Part shown: piece after piece, positions 12,495-24,381 of the stretch
Layout: every line of letters starts with the position of its first letter
How positions within the stretch are numbered: position 1 is the first letter of the stretch
Assembly: GCF_052857255.1 (NCBI RefSeq)
Contig: NC_135505.1
Location: 50,751,007-50,815,006 of the forward strand
Reading direction: 5' to 3'
Source of the DNA: Amblyomma americanum
Taxonomy: Eukaryota > Arthropoda > Arachnida > Ixodida > Ixodidae
DNA: 64,000 nt
The notes under the pieces: model-generated
The model's input: only the letters and a program-made list of their open reading frames with translations
The model's database searches: none
What the model was told of the DNA's origin: nothing
Position numbers and translations under genes: made by a program

Positions 12495-12575
12495 GTTCTG
12501 TCCTCGTGCTACTACATGCTGCTGAAAATGATGCAACACCAACTACTTAGATAGCTTGTTTCATTCAATAAATGA

Positions 12576-12812
12576 TGGTTTATGGTTTATGGGGGTTTAA
12601 CGTCCCAAAGCGACTATGGCTATGGGAGACGCCGCAGTGAAGGGCTCCGGAAATTTCGACCACGTGGGGTTTTTTAACGTGCACTGACATCGCACAGTAC
12701 ACCGGCCTCTAGAATTTCTCCTTCATCGAAATTCGTCCGCCGCGGCCGGGACCAAACCCCCGTCTTGCGGGCCAGCAGCTGAGCGCCATAACCACTCAGC
12801 CACCGCGGCGGC
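12576..12812 (-). mobile_element. tRNA-derived SINE (tick Ruka-like) with 14-bp TSD
   Basis: On the minus strand the head reads TGGCTGAGTGG (A box) and GGTTTGGTCCC (B-box-like), a tRNA-like internal RNA polymerase III promoter. A body follows (TGTGCGATGTCAGTGCACGT), and the 3' tail is a short CCATAAA-type repeat. CATTCAATAAATGA is present on both sides (12562-12575 and 12813-12826) as a perfect target duplication. It is nested between the two Harbinger genes, so it inserted after the transposon. Assignment to the tick family rests on recognition of the body sequence. Confidence 0.88.
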
Positions 12813-13393
12813 CATTCAATAAATGAATATTTCTTCGAACCGAGTACATTGTGTCAGAGCGGACAGAACAGCAGGCAGCAAAGAGCGACTTTGGTTCATT
12901 GTCTTGCGTTTCAGTTTGATATGGTACACCACCTAACCCTTTCGAAGCCTGACAGTGTAGCAGTAGGTGCATTCTGTATTTGTATTTTGTAGAAAGTGGG
13001 TACATATCATGAACAAGAAAGATTAAAAGAATATTCTACCAAGGTAGATGAGGCAAAAGGCACTTCAGACACACCTGACAAGGCCTCGCCTCCTGGCACA
13101 GTGAACACTTAATTCTAAAAGATATTACTATACAAAACAAATTTTATACAAACAACAACACGGGTAATCAAAGGGCACACAGTAAAGTGCATAAAATAGA
13201 GTGGCAACCAGAGTGAAATGTATTTGAAGCATACAAAATTCAAGAAAACAGTAACAAATAGTATTATAGAGTACAAATGCTCCCAAGCAAGTTATAAGTA
13301 AATTGATGGTAGCACCTGCTAAATAAATATGACAGAATTGAACAAGATAGGCATGGCGATGGTTGCATACCGAGATCCAAAATGTGTGAAAAG

Positions 13394-16313
13394 CTACACA
13401 TTCCGAGGTGCTGGAAGCCCGGTGTGTGCCCACTGCCATGGTACAGCACCTTCTTTCATAAAGTATCGTGCAAAAATGTTTCTGGTTTCGGCAGCATCTG
13501 CTTTATGGTTCATTGACTGTGTGGGTTCCAAGTCGAGGAGGGCACCAGATTCACCTTCTGACCTCCACTGGCCTAGGACAACATTTCCATAATCATCTTC
13601 TTCGTCTGCATAGCCGGGTGGACAATATGGTGCGTTCTTTGTCGCAGACAGAAAGTTATGCAGGGCACAGCATGCTAAAACAGCAAATGTTGCATTACGA
13701 GGCAGGAGGTTCAACGGGCCCAGAACTCTCCACCGAGCAGTCAGGATGCCAAAGGCGTTTTCCAGAATGCGTCTGCAATAAACACAGTAAATCTATGGTA
13801 ATCATCTGTCAACTTGCCATAGCGGTTTGCATAGTCATTGCGCTCCGTGTAGAAGTATCAAACATTACTAAATTTCACTGGATAAAGTAACTAGCATTAT
13901 ATATTGCAGCCACCAGTTGTACAGGCCAGGTGTAGCATATCTGACTTGGTGAAGGCCTTTATCTTCACCGATCTGCTTCTTCTTTGAGACAAATTCTTTT
14001 TCCTCTCAAGTACTACGCAAAATAATGGAGTAAATTTAGCTATTGAAACAATGCCCTCTTGAAACAATGCCAGCAATTATGTAGTTCATAGTTCAGGAGA
14101 GCATTTTGTTTTCTTTTCTCGTAACAGATAAAGGCATGCCCAGCTTACAGAATGTCATTCAATACCTTGCTCTGCTCAGCCTGTAGTTGAATACCTATTG
14201 GTAGGCTCCACGTTCTTGCCGGGGTAAGGACGCAAGAAATCTTACCTCGGCTGAAAAGCTTCATCCCCGACGAAGACGTGTGGCGCAACTATTTCGGTCT
14301 TTGGAAGGCGTGCTGGTGCTGGCAAGTTGACATCGTTATGGGCAAGCTTTTTTCCGAACGTGCACTCCTTGAAGACGCCTCCATCGCTGTGTCGCCCAGG
14401 AGCGCCAACGTCAACCATCAAAAACCTGCACTTTGCGTCAACTATAGCCATAAGCACGATGGAAAATGTGCCCTGAAAAATGCATAACACAACATACGCA
14501 TAAGAAACCCTGTATGGGTTTACAGAGTTTGGACAAGTTATATTAATAACTGCACTGAATGAACCGTACCTTATAGTTGAAAACATTGCCACTGGAGAGC
14601 GGTGGCCCTGTTATCTGTACGTGCTTCCCGTCAACTGCACCAACACAGTTGGGAAAATTCCAGCGCCTTCCAAAATCATCCGCAGTTTCGTGCCATTGCT
14701 CAGGCCCTGGCTCCTAGATAGCAGTGAGAAAAAGAGATTTGTGGAGGATCTAGTTTTGCATGCTAATGAAATGCCATAACTCGTTTTTCTTTTCACACTA
14801 CTTTACTTCAGCCCCTACAATACTTTTCACGTGGCTCTTTAGAATGGCAGACTGTGTCGTGTTTGGTTTAATGGCGCATAAGCAACTAAGGCTATCATGC
14901 GCCAAGCTCAAGGTGTAGGAATTGTTTTCTGCATATTTTTACAAAGATAGGAATGGCAGACTGAATTGATGGCTTTCCGGAATGGATCATATAGGCAATA
15001 TTTTCTACTTAAGCTCCACAACAACAGGCACCAATAAAATAAGGCAAGCAGCACTCACCGCAACATACAGTGGCTCCAAATACTTCCAGATAATTCTGCA
15101 AGTGTCATGGATCACCTTTCTGCATGTCGATGGCGCAACTCTAAACACCATGGTCACCTGCTTGATGGCCATTCCTGAGGAAAGGTACCTGCATACAATG
15201 AAAAATTATAACATGCATGAGAACATAGGAGTTGTCACAAGCGCTGCAATTATCTGAGGGTGATGGCCAGCCTCTCTTCAGAACACAGAGGCTCCCTGCA
15301 AAGGAACTGGTGTTTCAAATTCCTTTGGATGATCATATGCAGCTCATCGAACTGCTGCGGGGTCATTCTGTAGTATTGGAAGAACATCTGCGGGTCCTTC
15401 CTCATGAGTTTATACTGAAATCACGACAGAAAACAAAAGTAAACTGTCAGCAGTATACCTCTATTTCATGAAAAAGTTACAATTTCTGTCCTACTCTTTT
15501 ATTCCACTTCACTGGGCTCTTGGCAAGGAAAAGCACACGAAGACCTACGGCTTTTTTTATGCCCGTTTTTCTAAGGGTTGTACAGTTAGTCTCCACTACA
15601 AGCAAAACATTTCCTTCACTATTCTCGTTGTCAGTAGCCCGGTATCGGGAGCGGTGCGCAGCAAACACGTGCCACTTGTTAAATAATAAACACCTTCCCG
15701 GAGAATCCTGAGCTCCCGACTGCGTTTCATGGCCCATGCGGTACGGAGGCTGACGTGACTGACGGTACTATGACGCGCGGCAATATTTCTTGATATACGT
15801 GGGACGACACCAGAATAGAATCGCTCACGGTGATGAACTTAAACGTTCCTTATTTCGAGCACAACCGCGGGCCACACGAGACTATAATAGCATTTTTTAT
15901 GCCTTCTTAAATGTAATCAACGCATATTCACCACGTCCAGCTGATACCCTGAGTGTGCAATTAATTGAAAACATGCTGCAAGCGCTGCATGATCTATGTT
16001 ATCCGAACCGTGGAAAATCTGATGCTCAAGGCACGCGCAAGCAGGTAAAGGTAAATTTTTAAAGCGGAGATGTCAGCTACTTGAAGATTCCGCCTGCACC
16101 GGAGCATATTACACGATAAGCAGAAGAGAGGTCCATCGCTAGCAATAGCCAAAACACACTTACCGAGGTGTGGTACTCGCCCTCCTTTTTTCGCGCCTCC
16201 CATACTGGATGGACCCAGAATCTTCTTTTTCTATTCCTCTTCTCTTCAAGTTCTCTCAACTTCATGAGGAGTAACTTCTTCTTCAGCAGAAGTAGGCGAC
16301 GGAGTACCCCCAT
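13394..16313 (-). pseudogene. PIF/Harbinger DDE transposase (HARBI1-like), broken
   Basis: Exons read by eye: 16313-16164, 15414-15254, 15188-15059, 14713-14570, 14472-14166, 13772-13394. Exon 1 has the basic RKRRFWVHPVWEARKKEGEY leader. Exons 2-3 hold FQYYRMTPQQFDEL and an HTH-like region (GMAIKQVTMVFRVAPSTCRK). Exon 4 gives the first catalytic Asp (NFPNCVGAVDGKHVQI), exon 5 the second ([12 protein letters not shown]), and exon 6 the Glu (RILENAFGILTARW). The C-terminus ends KEGAVPWQW. Lesions: the donor after exon 2 is AG|ATAATT instead of GT; an in-frame TAA at 14242-14244 follows GDEAFQPR; and the frame shifts by one near 14190, before FNYRLSRAR. All three catalytic residues survive. The start at 16313 is the ATG in frame with exon 1. 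Confidence 0.85.
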
Positions 16314-16744
16314 GGAGAGACGAGTCTAAAAGCGTAGCGAAAGGCTCAACCACAGCACAAACAAAAACGAAGTCGACGGGACGAAGGATGAGGCCAAAAA
16401 GTGCTGCTCGCATCTGTACCTTGTTTACATCGTCTGCACGCATTGTAGCCATCCAGCGTGCGCGCTCCGCTTAAACAAGCACAAAAATACCGAAACATTC
16501 TTAAAAGTTGCTAAAGTATATCGTAAACGAATGTTTAGAACGTTTCTTTTGTATTTAATTGCAGTAAGCAAAGAAGAATGGTTTCTAAAGCTTATTTGTA
16601 TAATTTCTTTTGGCAAAAATATTTTCATCTCGTCCGGCCACACTGAGGCGGCGTCCGCTGGTTCTTCGCTCCTTGCATCCGTAACCAGCGAACCCTCCCC
16701 GTCGCGCAACCGCGGCGCTTTCTGCCGCGTGTTTTTCGCAAACA

Positions 16745-16771
16745 AAATCGTCGCATGTATCCCGCCCTTTA
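16745..16771 (-). repeat. Right TIR and TTA target duplication of Harbinger
   Basis: Plus-strand GCATGTATCCCGCCCT followed by TTA. Reverse complemented, it gives the same terminal motif GCGGGATACATG as the left end. Confidence 0.85.
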
Positions 16772-17160
16772 CAGCCTACAGGGCATGGGAGATTTTTTAA
16801 ATTTAGCGACAACGAAACGTGGCCTCCACATTTGAGAATCGTTGCCCCGTTTTCGGGCGCAACAGTTGGACGCGCTTACGACAGAACGAGCGCCTGTAGC
16901 CGATGTTCATTCATGTGCACATCGCCAAAGCATACTTATTCATCAGGCGATTAGAAGCCGCATTGAGGGGAGAGCAAAGTTCCTTAAGATGAACAGACGT
17001 GGGGAGCGATAAACGGCCGGAATTAGAACAGAAATGTATCTCTCATGTATAAAGGGGAGAAATGCCTTTAATCTAGAACGCTCCTTACCTCATACCATTT
17101 CCTATACTTACGTGAGTTACCCTTCTTCACAGAAGTTGTTCCAGACCCGAACGCCATCTC
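16772..17160. other. Spacer between Harbinger and LINE
   Basis: About 390 bases with no recognised coding or repeat feature. Its right part may be the 5' UTR of the LINE that follows. Confidence 0.4.
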
Positions 17161-17228
17161 TTTGCCTCTGAAGTGTTATCGTTTTTTCTCACAATCAGGG
17201 AGGCGCCGCTCCCATTTCGAGACGGCGA

Positions 17229-18434
17229 TGGAAGTGGAGAACGTCAGGCCTCCTATAGAACCCGGTGGGTCGGCGGCAGCCGCCCAGAGGAAGCGCTTCC
17301 ACCAATCGAGCGAGGCAAGCAGCCACGCCACCATGCTGCACTCAGCCACAAGCGAGGACTCCTCGGCGGACGACGGGTTCGTACCAGTGATGAGCAAGAA
17401 AGCCAAGAAAAGACTGCGTAAGAGTGAGGACTCGTCCTCATCAAGTACATCTACCGTCATCACGACGCGTGGTTCATCGGCGCATACAGTCCTGTTTGCG
17501 TCTGAAACGCTCACCGACAACCTAAACCTGCTGAACAGACAAGCTACGCCGGTGTTCCTCGAGGCTCGCGTCCCGGGGGTGATCAAGGACGTCAGGATCA
17601 ACAGCCGAAGAAACCTCCTTGCCGCGACGTAACGGAGCTGAGCGCCTTGGAAAGTCTAGCTACCATCAAGAAGATCGGAGACATCCCCGTCCGCTCTCTT
17701 GTTCTTGAAAACAGTGGCACAACCTCTGGCGTCATTTACGACATCGATGCGAATATCGCTGGCTCTGACCTGCCGATACTCATTAAAGCAGCGACGAACA
17801 GCATCGAAATAACCAAGGTTCAGCGCCTCGGCAAGTCAAGGTGCGTCACGCTCAATTTTACCGGTGATTGTATTCCATCCATCGCAGGTTGGCCACTTTC
17901 GACACGCAGTTCGCCCATTCGACCCGAAGCCGCTTCAGTATTGGAAGTGCATAAAAATTGGGCATGTAAGTGGTATTTGTAATTAACACCATAGCGTGTT
18001 TGCGCTGCTCTGATCCACATAGTGGTGACAGTTGCACGCTACTGTCTTGAAGTGCGAAAACTGTCGTGGCCCTCATGACGTTTCTTCGAAAGTCTGTCCC
18101 CGCCTGAAAAAAAGAACTGGCGGTGTTGAAGCAAATGGTGTGAGACCATTCAACGTACAGATATGCCGCGGCTACGGTGCGTCGGCGTCGTTCTCGTCGC
18201 CGACGATCTGCTAGACAAAAGGCCGACAGCGGCAGGGAAGCCCCCATCGCTCCTGCTACTTGTCCTTCCCCTCCACCGAGTAATGTAAGCCCCGTGACTG
18301 GTGAAGCCCGAACGAGTGCTTCAGAGGTGACAAGGCCGCCATTGCCGAAGCCACGCTCGACCTTGGCGTCTGAGCAGGCACCACGCACCTACTGTCCCAC
18401 GCCTACAGCTGAGCGAGCCCAAGGCAGAGAGTAA
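17229..18434 (+). pseudogene. LINE ORF1 (nucleic-acid chaperone type)
   Basis: The first frame (MEVENVRPPIEPGG, then a Ser-rich low-complexity region and KKAKKRLRKSEDSSSSS) ends at 17632 by frameshift. It continues as LESLATIKKIGDIPVRSLVL and KVQRLGKSRCVTLNF. Zinc-knuckle-like Cys runs follow near 17935-18095: CWKCIKIGHVSGIC, then CENCRGPHDVSSKVCPRLK. This is the usual ORF1 layout of I-group LINEs, where the protein binds element RNA. At least two frame changes and one stop break it. Confidence 0.75.
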
Positions 18435-18649
18435 AGCTTCAGTAAAGCTTTAGTCTCTGACATCCAGCCTTAGGTGAGCAAGTGCAAGCGTTCGCCATCT
18501 TGAGGTCCGTTATGAACGCCATGCGTGTGATGCTGTCTAGCTTTCACTCGTCAGCAGCACGGAATGCATTGCAGGTACTGACGCACTAAATCCAATCCTT
18601 TCAGCTTTCCAGTTGCAGAGACAATTGCTTTCCCAGCATTACCATTTGA

Positions 18650-21600
18650 AAGCCAAGTCAGAGAAGCATCCATTTTCCAGTGGAATGCCCGTGGACTCAA
18701 TTCTAGCATTTATGAAATTCGCGAATACATTTACAAACACACATTTCGAAACCGTATGATTTGTGAGCCCAATTTACAAAATGCCATCTGAATTTCCGGC
18801 TACGAAACGTTTGCATCCTCCAAGCACAGGGGAAATTGCCAGGTCATCCTCTACATTCGAAGGGAACTTACTTATGTGCACCATACGGTTCTTCCTGACA
18901 ACTATAACCAATACGTCTGTTTAACGGTGAAAAGGCGCACCCTCACGTTTACGCTTGTGGGAGCGTACTTATCTCCAACAACAAGGTTTGACGCTGACAG
19001 ACTGTGGGACTTGTTGGCTGTAACACCTGGGCCTTGGATCGTCACTGCTGAATTTAATGCGCATCACGCTAATTGAGGAGGCATCCGTATGAATTCGAAG
19101 GGAAGAATTGTTGTCTGTTTGCCCTCTGATCACGACCTACAATGCCTTAACGACGTTCTCCAACGTACATTCGCGGGCTGTCTTACAGCAGTTGTTTGGA
19201 CTTGACGTTTGTGTCCTGGTGGCTTGCGGGGCGCGTCCGGTGGTTTGCCGACATAGAAACGCATGGAAGTGAACACATCTTCACATATATTATTGTTCCT
19301 GGTCTCGGTGGACACAGATCTGCTAAACGTTTGCAATGAATTGACTGGTATATGTTAAAAATCTTTATGAAAGAAGCCTGTAGACAAGGCATTACAACAT
19401 GCATTGAAGAGCATATCAAGGAGGCTATATAACACGCGAGATGCATCTTCACTCCAATGCCAAAGTTAACAGGCCTCGATGAAGAGATGCTGCGCCTCCG
19501 ATCACTTCGACGAAGAGCAGAGAGAACAAAGGCGCACAAAGTCGCTGCACGATTTCAGGGATGCAAGGCTCACACGGAAGAGAATCCAGTGCAGAATGCA
19601 AATCTTGCAGGCTGACCGTTGGAAGGCATCCTGTGAATCACTGGATTCTCGAAAGCCTCTCACTTATCTAGAGTGTGGTGCGTGGTTTGCGAACATCTCC
19701 CAAGCAGCTCGAACCATTCAAATCTCTCGTACTTCAAGGACGTAGCGAAGCGGACAGTTCTGAAGATTTTTGCGCAAGAATAGCAGGTCCCAGGAACCAA
19801 TCCACAACTCTGAATTGCTGCGAAGAGCCTAGAACAAGGGATTCGCGAACGGACCTTCTTTTCTCCATGGAAGAACTAGACGCCGCCATGGCTGGTTGCA
19901 GACGGTCTTCATCGCCGGGACCTGATGGAGTAAATACTCTGCACTTGCGAACACCTTGGTCAGGAGGCTCGACGTCTTCTTTTAGACCACTTCAACTTAT
20001 CATGGTGTGCAGGTACAGTTCCGGACGAGTGGAAAACAAGTCGTCTGGTACCAGTCCTTAGACCTGAAAAATCGCGTTTAAGCTGGCATATTACCGTCCA
20101 ATCGCATTGGCTAGTTGCGTGGGAAACTCATTGAAAGGATGGTACTTAAACAACTTGAGTGGCATCTGGAGCGCTATCAAATATACCTAGACGTAATGTC
20201 CGGGTTTCGGCGAGGACGTTCTATTGATAGCGTGATTGACCTATTGTCATCAGTTCAATGTCAGAGGAATCTGAAGCGCTTGACCGCGGCATTTTTCCTG
20301 GATTTTAAAGGGGCGTATGATAACGCCATTCACAAGCTATTTTGGACTCTCTGGGAGCTGCAAAATATGGTGGTCGCACGTTCTGCTGGATACACAGTTA
20401 TCTATCCAAGCGATCACAGTTTATGCAGAGAGAGGAGGGACCCACATCTTCACACTACACTTCCCGTAGGCTCCCACAGTGTGGAGTACTTAACCCAACG
20501 CTTTTCAGTCTTGCGCTTGTCGGCCTTGTCGATGTACTACCACAGCCGGCGAGAGTCTCAGTCTATGCAGACGATATTTGTATCTGGGAACCAGCAGTTC
20601 AGCGCCCACAAGTTCGAGTTATGCTTCAAAAGGCGGCAAGAATTCTTGCGGCCTACCTATCCCTGCAAGGCCTGGAGATTTCTACTGAAAAATGCCCCAT
20701 TGTTGCCTTTGCACGCAAGAGCATGTCCCATTACCGCGTGTGCATAAATGGGTCAACAATGCCCTACGAAAAAAGCCATCGCTTCCTTGGAGTAATCATC
20801 GATCGTAATCTAACATGGAGCCCACATGTCTCGTACATGAAAATACAACTGACATCGATCGTTCACGTTCTCTCCTTTCCCGGAGGGAAGTCGTGGGGAC
20901 AATTAGTGCAGTCGATGCCCTAGTTGTACACCGGATTATTCATGGGATCCCTTCGGTACAGTATACCTGCACTAGGAAACTTGAGGAAAACGAACATGCG
21001 GTGCAAGCAAAGCGTTCAGGCTCAAGCTCTGCGAACGTGCCTAGGACTGCCAAAATGGGCGTATACAACCGCAACAGTACTCATCCCTCAGGAGAATCCA
21101 GTGACTGCCTATGTAACAATCGAAACCTTGAGAGCGCATATTCGTCACCTCTCTCGGATTCCCGCACACTATCTTGAAAGTCTTCCTGCCAACCGGCCGA
21201 GTACATCGTTTGCGAAAATTATTGATGCCGATCGCGACTTCCTTCGAACGCAATTTACACCAGCCTCTAGACCGTCTTCTCCATTATGGAGCCTGCGCCA
21301 ACCTCGTGTACGTGCTTCTTTCCATACCAGATATCAAAAATAATGCTGATTTATGAATTTTTTACGAAAACAGACCACTCTAGGATATTTTCATCAAAAA
21401 CAGGGGCACCGACTGCACGTATACACTGATGGCTAAGTGACCCCTTCCAGTTCCTCGGTCTCTGTAGTCATCCCCGTAAGGTCCATAGTTAAGTGAAAAC
21501 ATCACACCGGACTTCATTGACTGGTGCAGAACTTACGGCTATTCGTGTCATCATTGCGCATATCAGCGAAGAAACACCCCAGAGATGGTCTGTTTTCACT

Positions 21601-22260
21601 GATTAAAATGCAGCCCACCAAGCGTTACAATCTGCTCTTCGTCATGGGTCCCATGAACAACTTTTCGCAGAAATCCGAGAACTCCACCTCAAAACCATTA
21701 ACAAAGGCACGATATTGTTTACCAGTGGCCGCCACGACACAGCAGCATCACAGGCATCCACCGCACGGATGAGGCGGCGCGAACTGCTCACTATGAGGAC
21801 GATTAAGTCTCAATCCACATCTCGAGAGCCGACGCAGCGGGTAGGCTTAGACCACTGTCGTGGGACATCACGCTTTCCGCGTGGAATTCCGGCCAATTCT
21901 CGCATGCTCGTTTGAAAGCCTTGGACCCAGATCTGAAGCTTCGCCTTTCATCCGGCCTACCACGACGTGAAGCAACTTTGTTGTGTCGCCTGTGGCTTGC
22001 TGTAGCTTTCACCACGCACAACTCCTTCTTAAGTATAGCTGACAGCCCTTCATGTGCCATCTGAGGGTGTGATGAGACTATAGCCCACATTCTTTGTGAA
22101 TGCCCTGCCTACAGCGCCAGCAGACAGCCTCTCTGCCGTGCACTGGAGTAACTATACCGGCGCCCACTGAAAGAAACAAAGATTTTCGTCCACTAGCCGC
22201 GGCGGTCATCGGCGGTGAAGGCCTCCAAGGCAATCATCCTCTTTTTGGGGACTTCTAGCC
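18650..22260 (+). pseudogene. LINE ORF2 (EN-RT-RNase H-Cys tail)
   Basis: Endonuclease (EEP fold): FQWNARGLNSS near 18676, GAYLSPTTRFD near 18961, PWIVTAEFNAHH at about 19033 (Asp-to-Glu relative to the usual GDFNAHH) and ETHGSEHIFTY near 19257. RT: SPGPDGVN near 19915, MSGFRRGRSIDSVIDL at about 20196, FFLDFKGAYD at about 20295, LPQCGVLNPTLFSLAL near 20470 and YADDICIW at about 20566, so the catalytic YADD is kept. RNase H starts with YTDG near 21421 and is followed by stops. The tail has LPRREATLLCRLWL and ETIAHILCECPAYSA near 22080-22120. There are many stops and frameshifts. Confidence 0.82.
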
Positions 22261-22540
22261 TGCACGATAGGCTGTGACTTTACTGAACGCTGTGACTTTG
22301 CATAGTAACTTTAATTTCCTGCAACTGTCTTTTCTCCTTCATCTTCTTCCCCCTCACCCCTTTTCCCCGTGTAGGGTAGCAAACCGGCTATTCTTCTGGT
22401 TTACCTGCCTGCCTTTCCTCCTCCTACCCCTCCTCCTTCTTCATCCTTTCCAATATTGAGGAGCCCTACAGGGCCTGGGCGGATTCGGAGACTTCCGTTC
22501 ACTGTCCCTTAAAGAAGCCATAAAGAAGAAAATCGGGCTA

Positions 22541-23760
22541 GCTGGCACGTTTCATTAGCTGCCTTCAACACGGTTACTAACGATAAAAAACACTAGGAAC
22601 CGATGACATACGACAAAAAAACCAAGATACCGACGAGACACGCGCTTGACATCAACTGAAATGTCTCCGCCTACTGTCTCTCTAGCGTCTTTAGTGTTAG
22701 TATCTTTTCCATCTTCCTTTTTAGGCTAGTTACCGTTTTGTAGCCAGTTATAAAAAAACCATGGAAATGTAATAAAGCCGTCAGGCGAATTTGATGTCGA
22801 GGCTCTGCATAGATGACTAGCATATATAGATGGATTCGATAGCAGCGATGGCATGGAGACAAATATCCACCTGGCGTCCAAGACGACAGAAGTTACAATC
22901 CCACTGGGGCACAGTTCTGCACCAGATTAATAAAAAATTCGGCATAGACACTTAAGACGTCTTGAGCGTGAGGGGGCTTTAGCCATGCCGCCCACTTTGT
23001 GACCTCGGTCGTTGCGCACAGCGGCACAATGTGACCAAATGCAATGCAGCTCTAATTTCTACTTACCCATGTCTCTACACAGCTGCAGTAGCACCCCTTC
23101 AGATCTGCGCGTTAACTTCATAGAGGCATTCGCAGCCGTACCGCGGCCTGCGCTCCGCTTTAAGGGTATGACGCTATAGTTAATGCGCTAATCCCCATAT
23201 GTGCAGAATTCCTCTTTCTCTACTTAACATTCGTATGTTACTGGCGGTCCGCATACTACTCCTGGTGCAGTGGTGCAGTGCTTAAACAATGTGCCAGTGC
23301 GCTGGCTTGAAAGGAGCTGCTACCGGTGGGACTTCTGCCATTCAGATTCTCTCTTCCCGACCAAAACTAATTCAGCCGCCACCTGCCATGTTGCATGACC
23401 GCGCCATATTTTATTGGTACAGTATAGTTACCACGCACACCCAAAGACGAGCTTTTTCCTCAATGCGGTAGCTGAGACTTACGCATAAAATCAAAACAAT
23501 ACTCCACAATTGAATCGAATTGCATTAGCAGAACTGTGGTTTGGCCTGATCTCGGTGACGACAACCGCCAACTCACTAACTCAGCAGAACAGGATTTGTC
23601 CACCCTGGTCTAGTGCTGCGCCTCAACCTCCTGTATGACTGCACGAATTAAACATCGGCCCTCATTTCGTAGCGGCCGATGTGCAACTCACCAAGGCCGC
23701 GGGCAGATCTGTGACGCAGCAGAGGGTGCCAATAACGTCTGACTGCGGACAGAACGTCAT
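22541..23760. other. Spacer, no gene recognised
   Basis: About 1.2 kb with only short ORFs. A run around 22610-22660 (ACGAGACACGCGCTTGACATC) resembles terminal sequence of arthropod foldback repeats, but no partner arm was found. The last part may be 5' leader of the RTE fragment that follows. Confidence 0.4.
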
Positions 23761-23772
23761 CGGCAACTGTAC

Positions 23773-24141
23773 ATGGCAACGTTTAATGCCAGAACCTTAC
23801 CCAGTCAGGTTAGTGTAGCAGTGTTGTTTGAGGAACCAGTGATTACTAAAAGATATGTCAAAGGGCTTAATGAGGCAAGGGGAGGGCCCGTAGTATGCTA
23901 TCAAGGATTTGCAGACAGACGAGAAATAGTTGTGGGATTGTTCATCAATCCGGATATAACTGGTAACGTGAAGCAATTCCACAGTATTAACAAGAGGCTG
24001 GCAGTTATAGTGATTAAGCTTATTAAAAGGTACCCTCTGAAGGTAGTACACCCTGACGCACCAATCTCCAGCCATTATGTCCAAATCGTCGAACACTTCT
24101 ATGAAAACGTGGAGTCGGCAATGTGCAAATTAAAAACATAG
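23773..24141 (+). pseudogene. RTE-clade LINE endonuclease fragment
   Basis: A 122-residue open frame starting MATFNARTLPSQ, with LFEEPVITKRYVKGLNEARG, GLFINPDITGNVKQFHSINK and FYENVESAMCKLKT. This is the apurinic-endonuclease-like N-terminus of an RTE element: the substrate-strand Asn of the N-A-R-T motif is present and the E of the usual L-S-E is replaced by N-E. The frame stops 10 bases before the 5' LTR of element C, so the RTE is cut off at or near that insertion. Confidence 0.7.
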
Positions 24142-24151
24142 TACACAATAC

Positions 24152-24379
24152 TGTAACGTTCTTTAGGTGATAGCTCCATTTTTGTGCGAAACGTATTGTT
24201 GAATTCCTGTTCATCATGACGCATATAAAAAACGCCGATATCGCCGCCTATATAAGCACCACGGCAGAAAGCGGCGCCGCTCTTTTCTGCCCGGCTGCCG
24301 AGGTGGAATAAAGACATTCCTCACAGCCTTCAGTGTCGCCGCTTGCTCGTCGTTCGTCGAATCGACCAGGAACGTTACA
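24152..24379 (+). repeat. 5' LTR of element C
   Basis: Begins TGTAACGTTC and ends GAACGTTACA, a 10-bp terminal inverted repeat. It contains a TATA-like TATATAAG at 24249-24256 and AATAAA at 24307-24312, so promoter and polyadenylation signals are both visible. Confidence 0.88.
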
Positions 24380-24381
24380 GC

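Larger units (their letters stand above)
9013..16768. mobile_element. Complete PIF/Harbinger DNA transposon
   Basis: The left end reads AGGCCGGGATACATGGAGCG and the right end, in reverse complement, AGGGCGGGATACATGCGACG. Both are flanked by TTA (9010-9012 and 16769-16771), the 3-bp target duplication typical of PIF/Harbinger. Between them lie the two genes this superfamily carries: a MADF/Myb-like protein gene (+ strand, 9308-12217) and a DDE transposase gene (- strand, 13394-16313), arranged convergently. Total length is about 7.76 kb. A SINE and a palindrome have been added inside. The transposase carries three apparent lesions, so the copy is probably no longer autonomous even though its ends are recognisable. 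Confidence 0.88.
17162..22540 (+). mobile_element. I-group LINE, near full length, decayed
   Basis: ORF1 with zinc knuckles, then endonuclease, RT, RNase H and a terminal Cys tail, in order on one strand. It ends in an A-rich repeat-like tail (AAGCCATAAAGAAGAAAA) near 22515-22540. RNase H downstream of RT with a CCHC-like tail places it in the I/R1/LOA/Tad assemblage. Stops and frameshifts occur in both ORFs. The 5' boundary is uncertain. Confidence 0.82.

Noticed and set aside
12268..12550. Overlapping ORFs on both strands that start with the same peptide (MKTK..ALNFN)
   Set aside because: They are mirror readings of one palindrome, so neither is a gene.
12720..12812. Possible tRNA gene on the minus strand
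   Set aside because: A- and B-box-like motifs are part of the SINE head; the segment continues into the SINE body and is bounded by target duplications.
14242..14250. AG|GTAAGA as splice donor ending transposase exon 5
   Set aside because: The conserved block that follows in this family (LRPYPGKN, then FNYRLSRAR) is found directly downstream and ends at a phase-matched donor at 14165, so GTAAGA is read as a nonsense codon inside the exon. RNA could overturn this.
17176..17601. 141-codon minus-strand ORF
   Set aside because: Shadow of LINE ORF1, which has the recognisable order and zinc knuckles on the plus strand.
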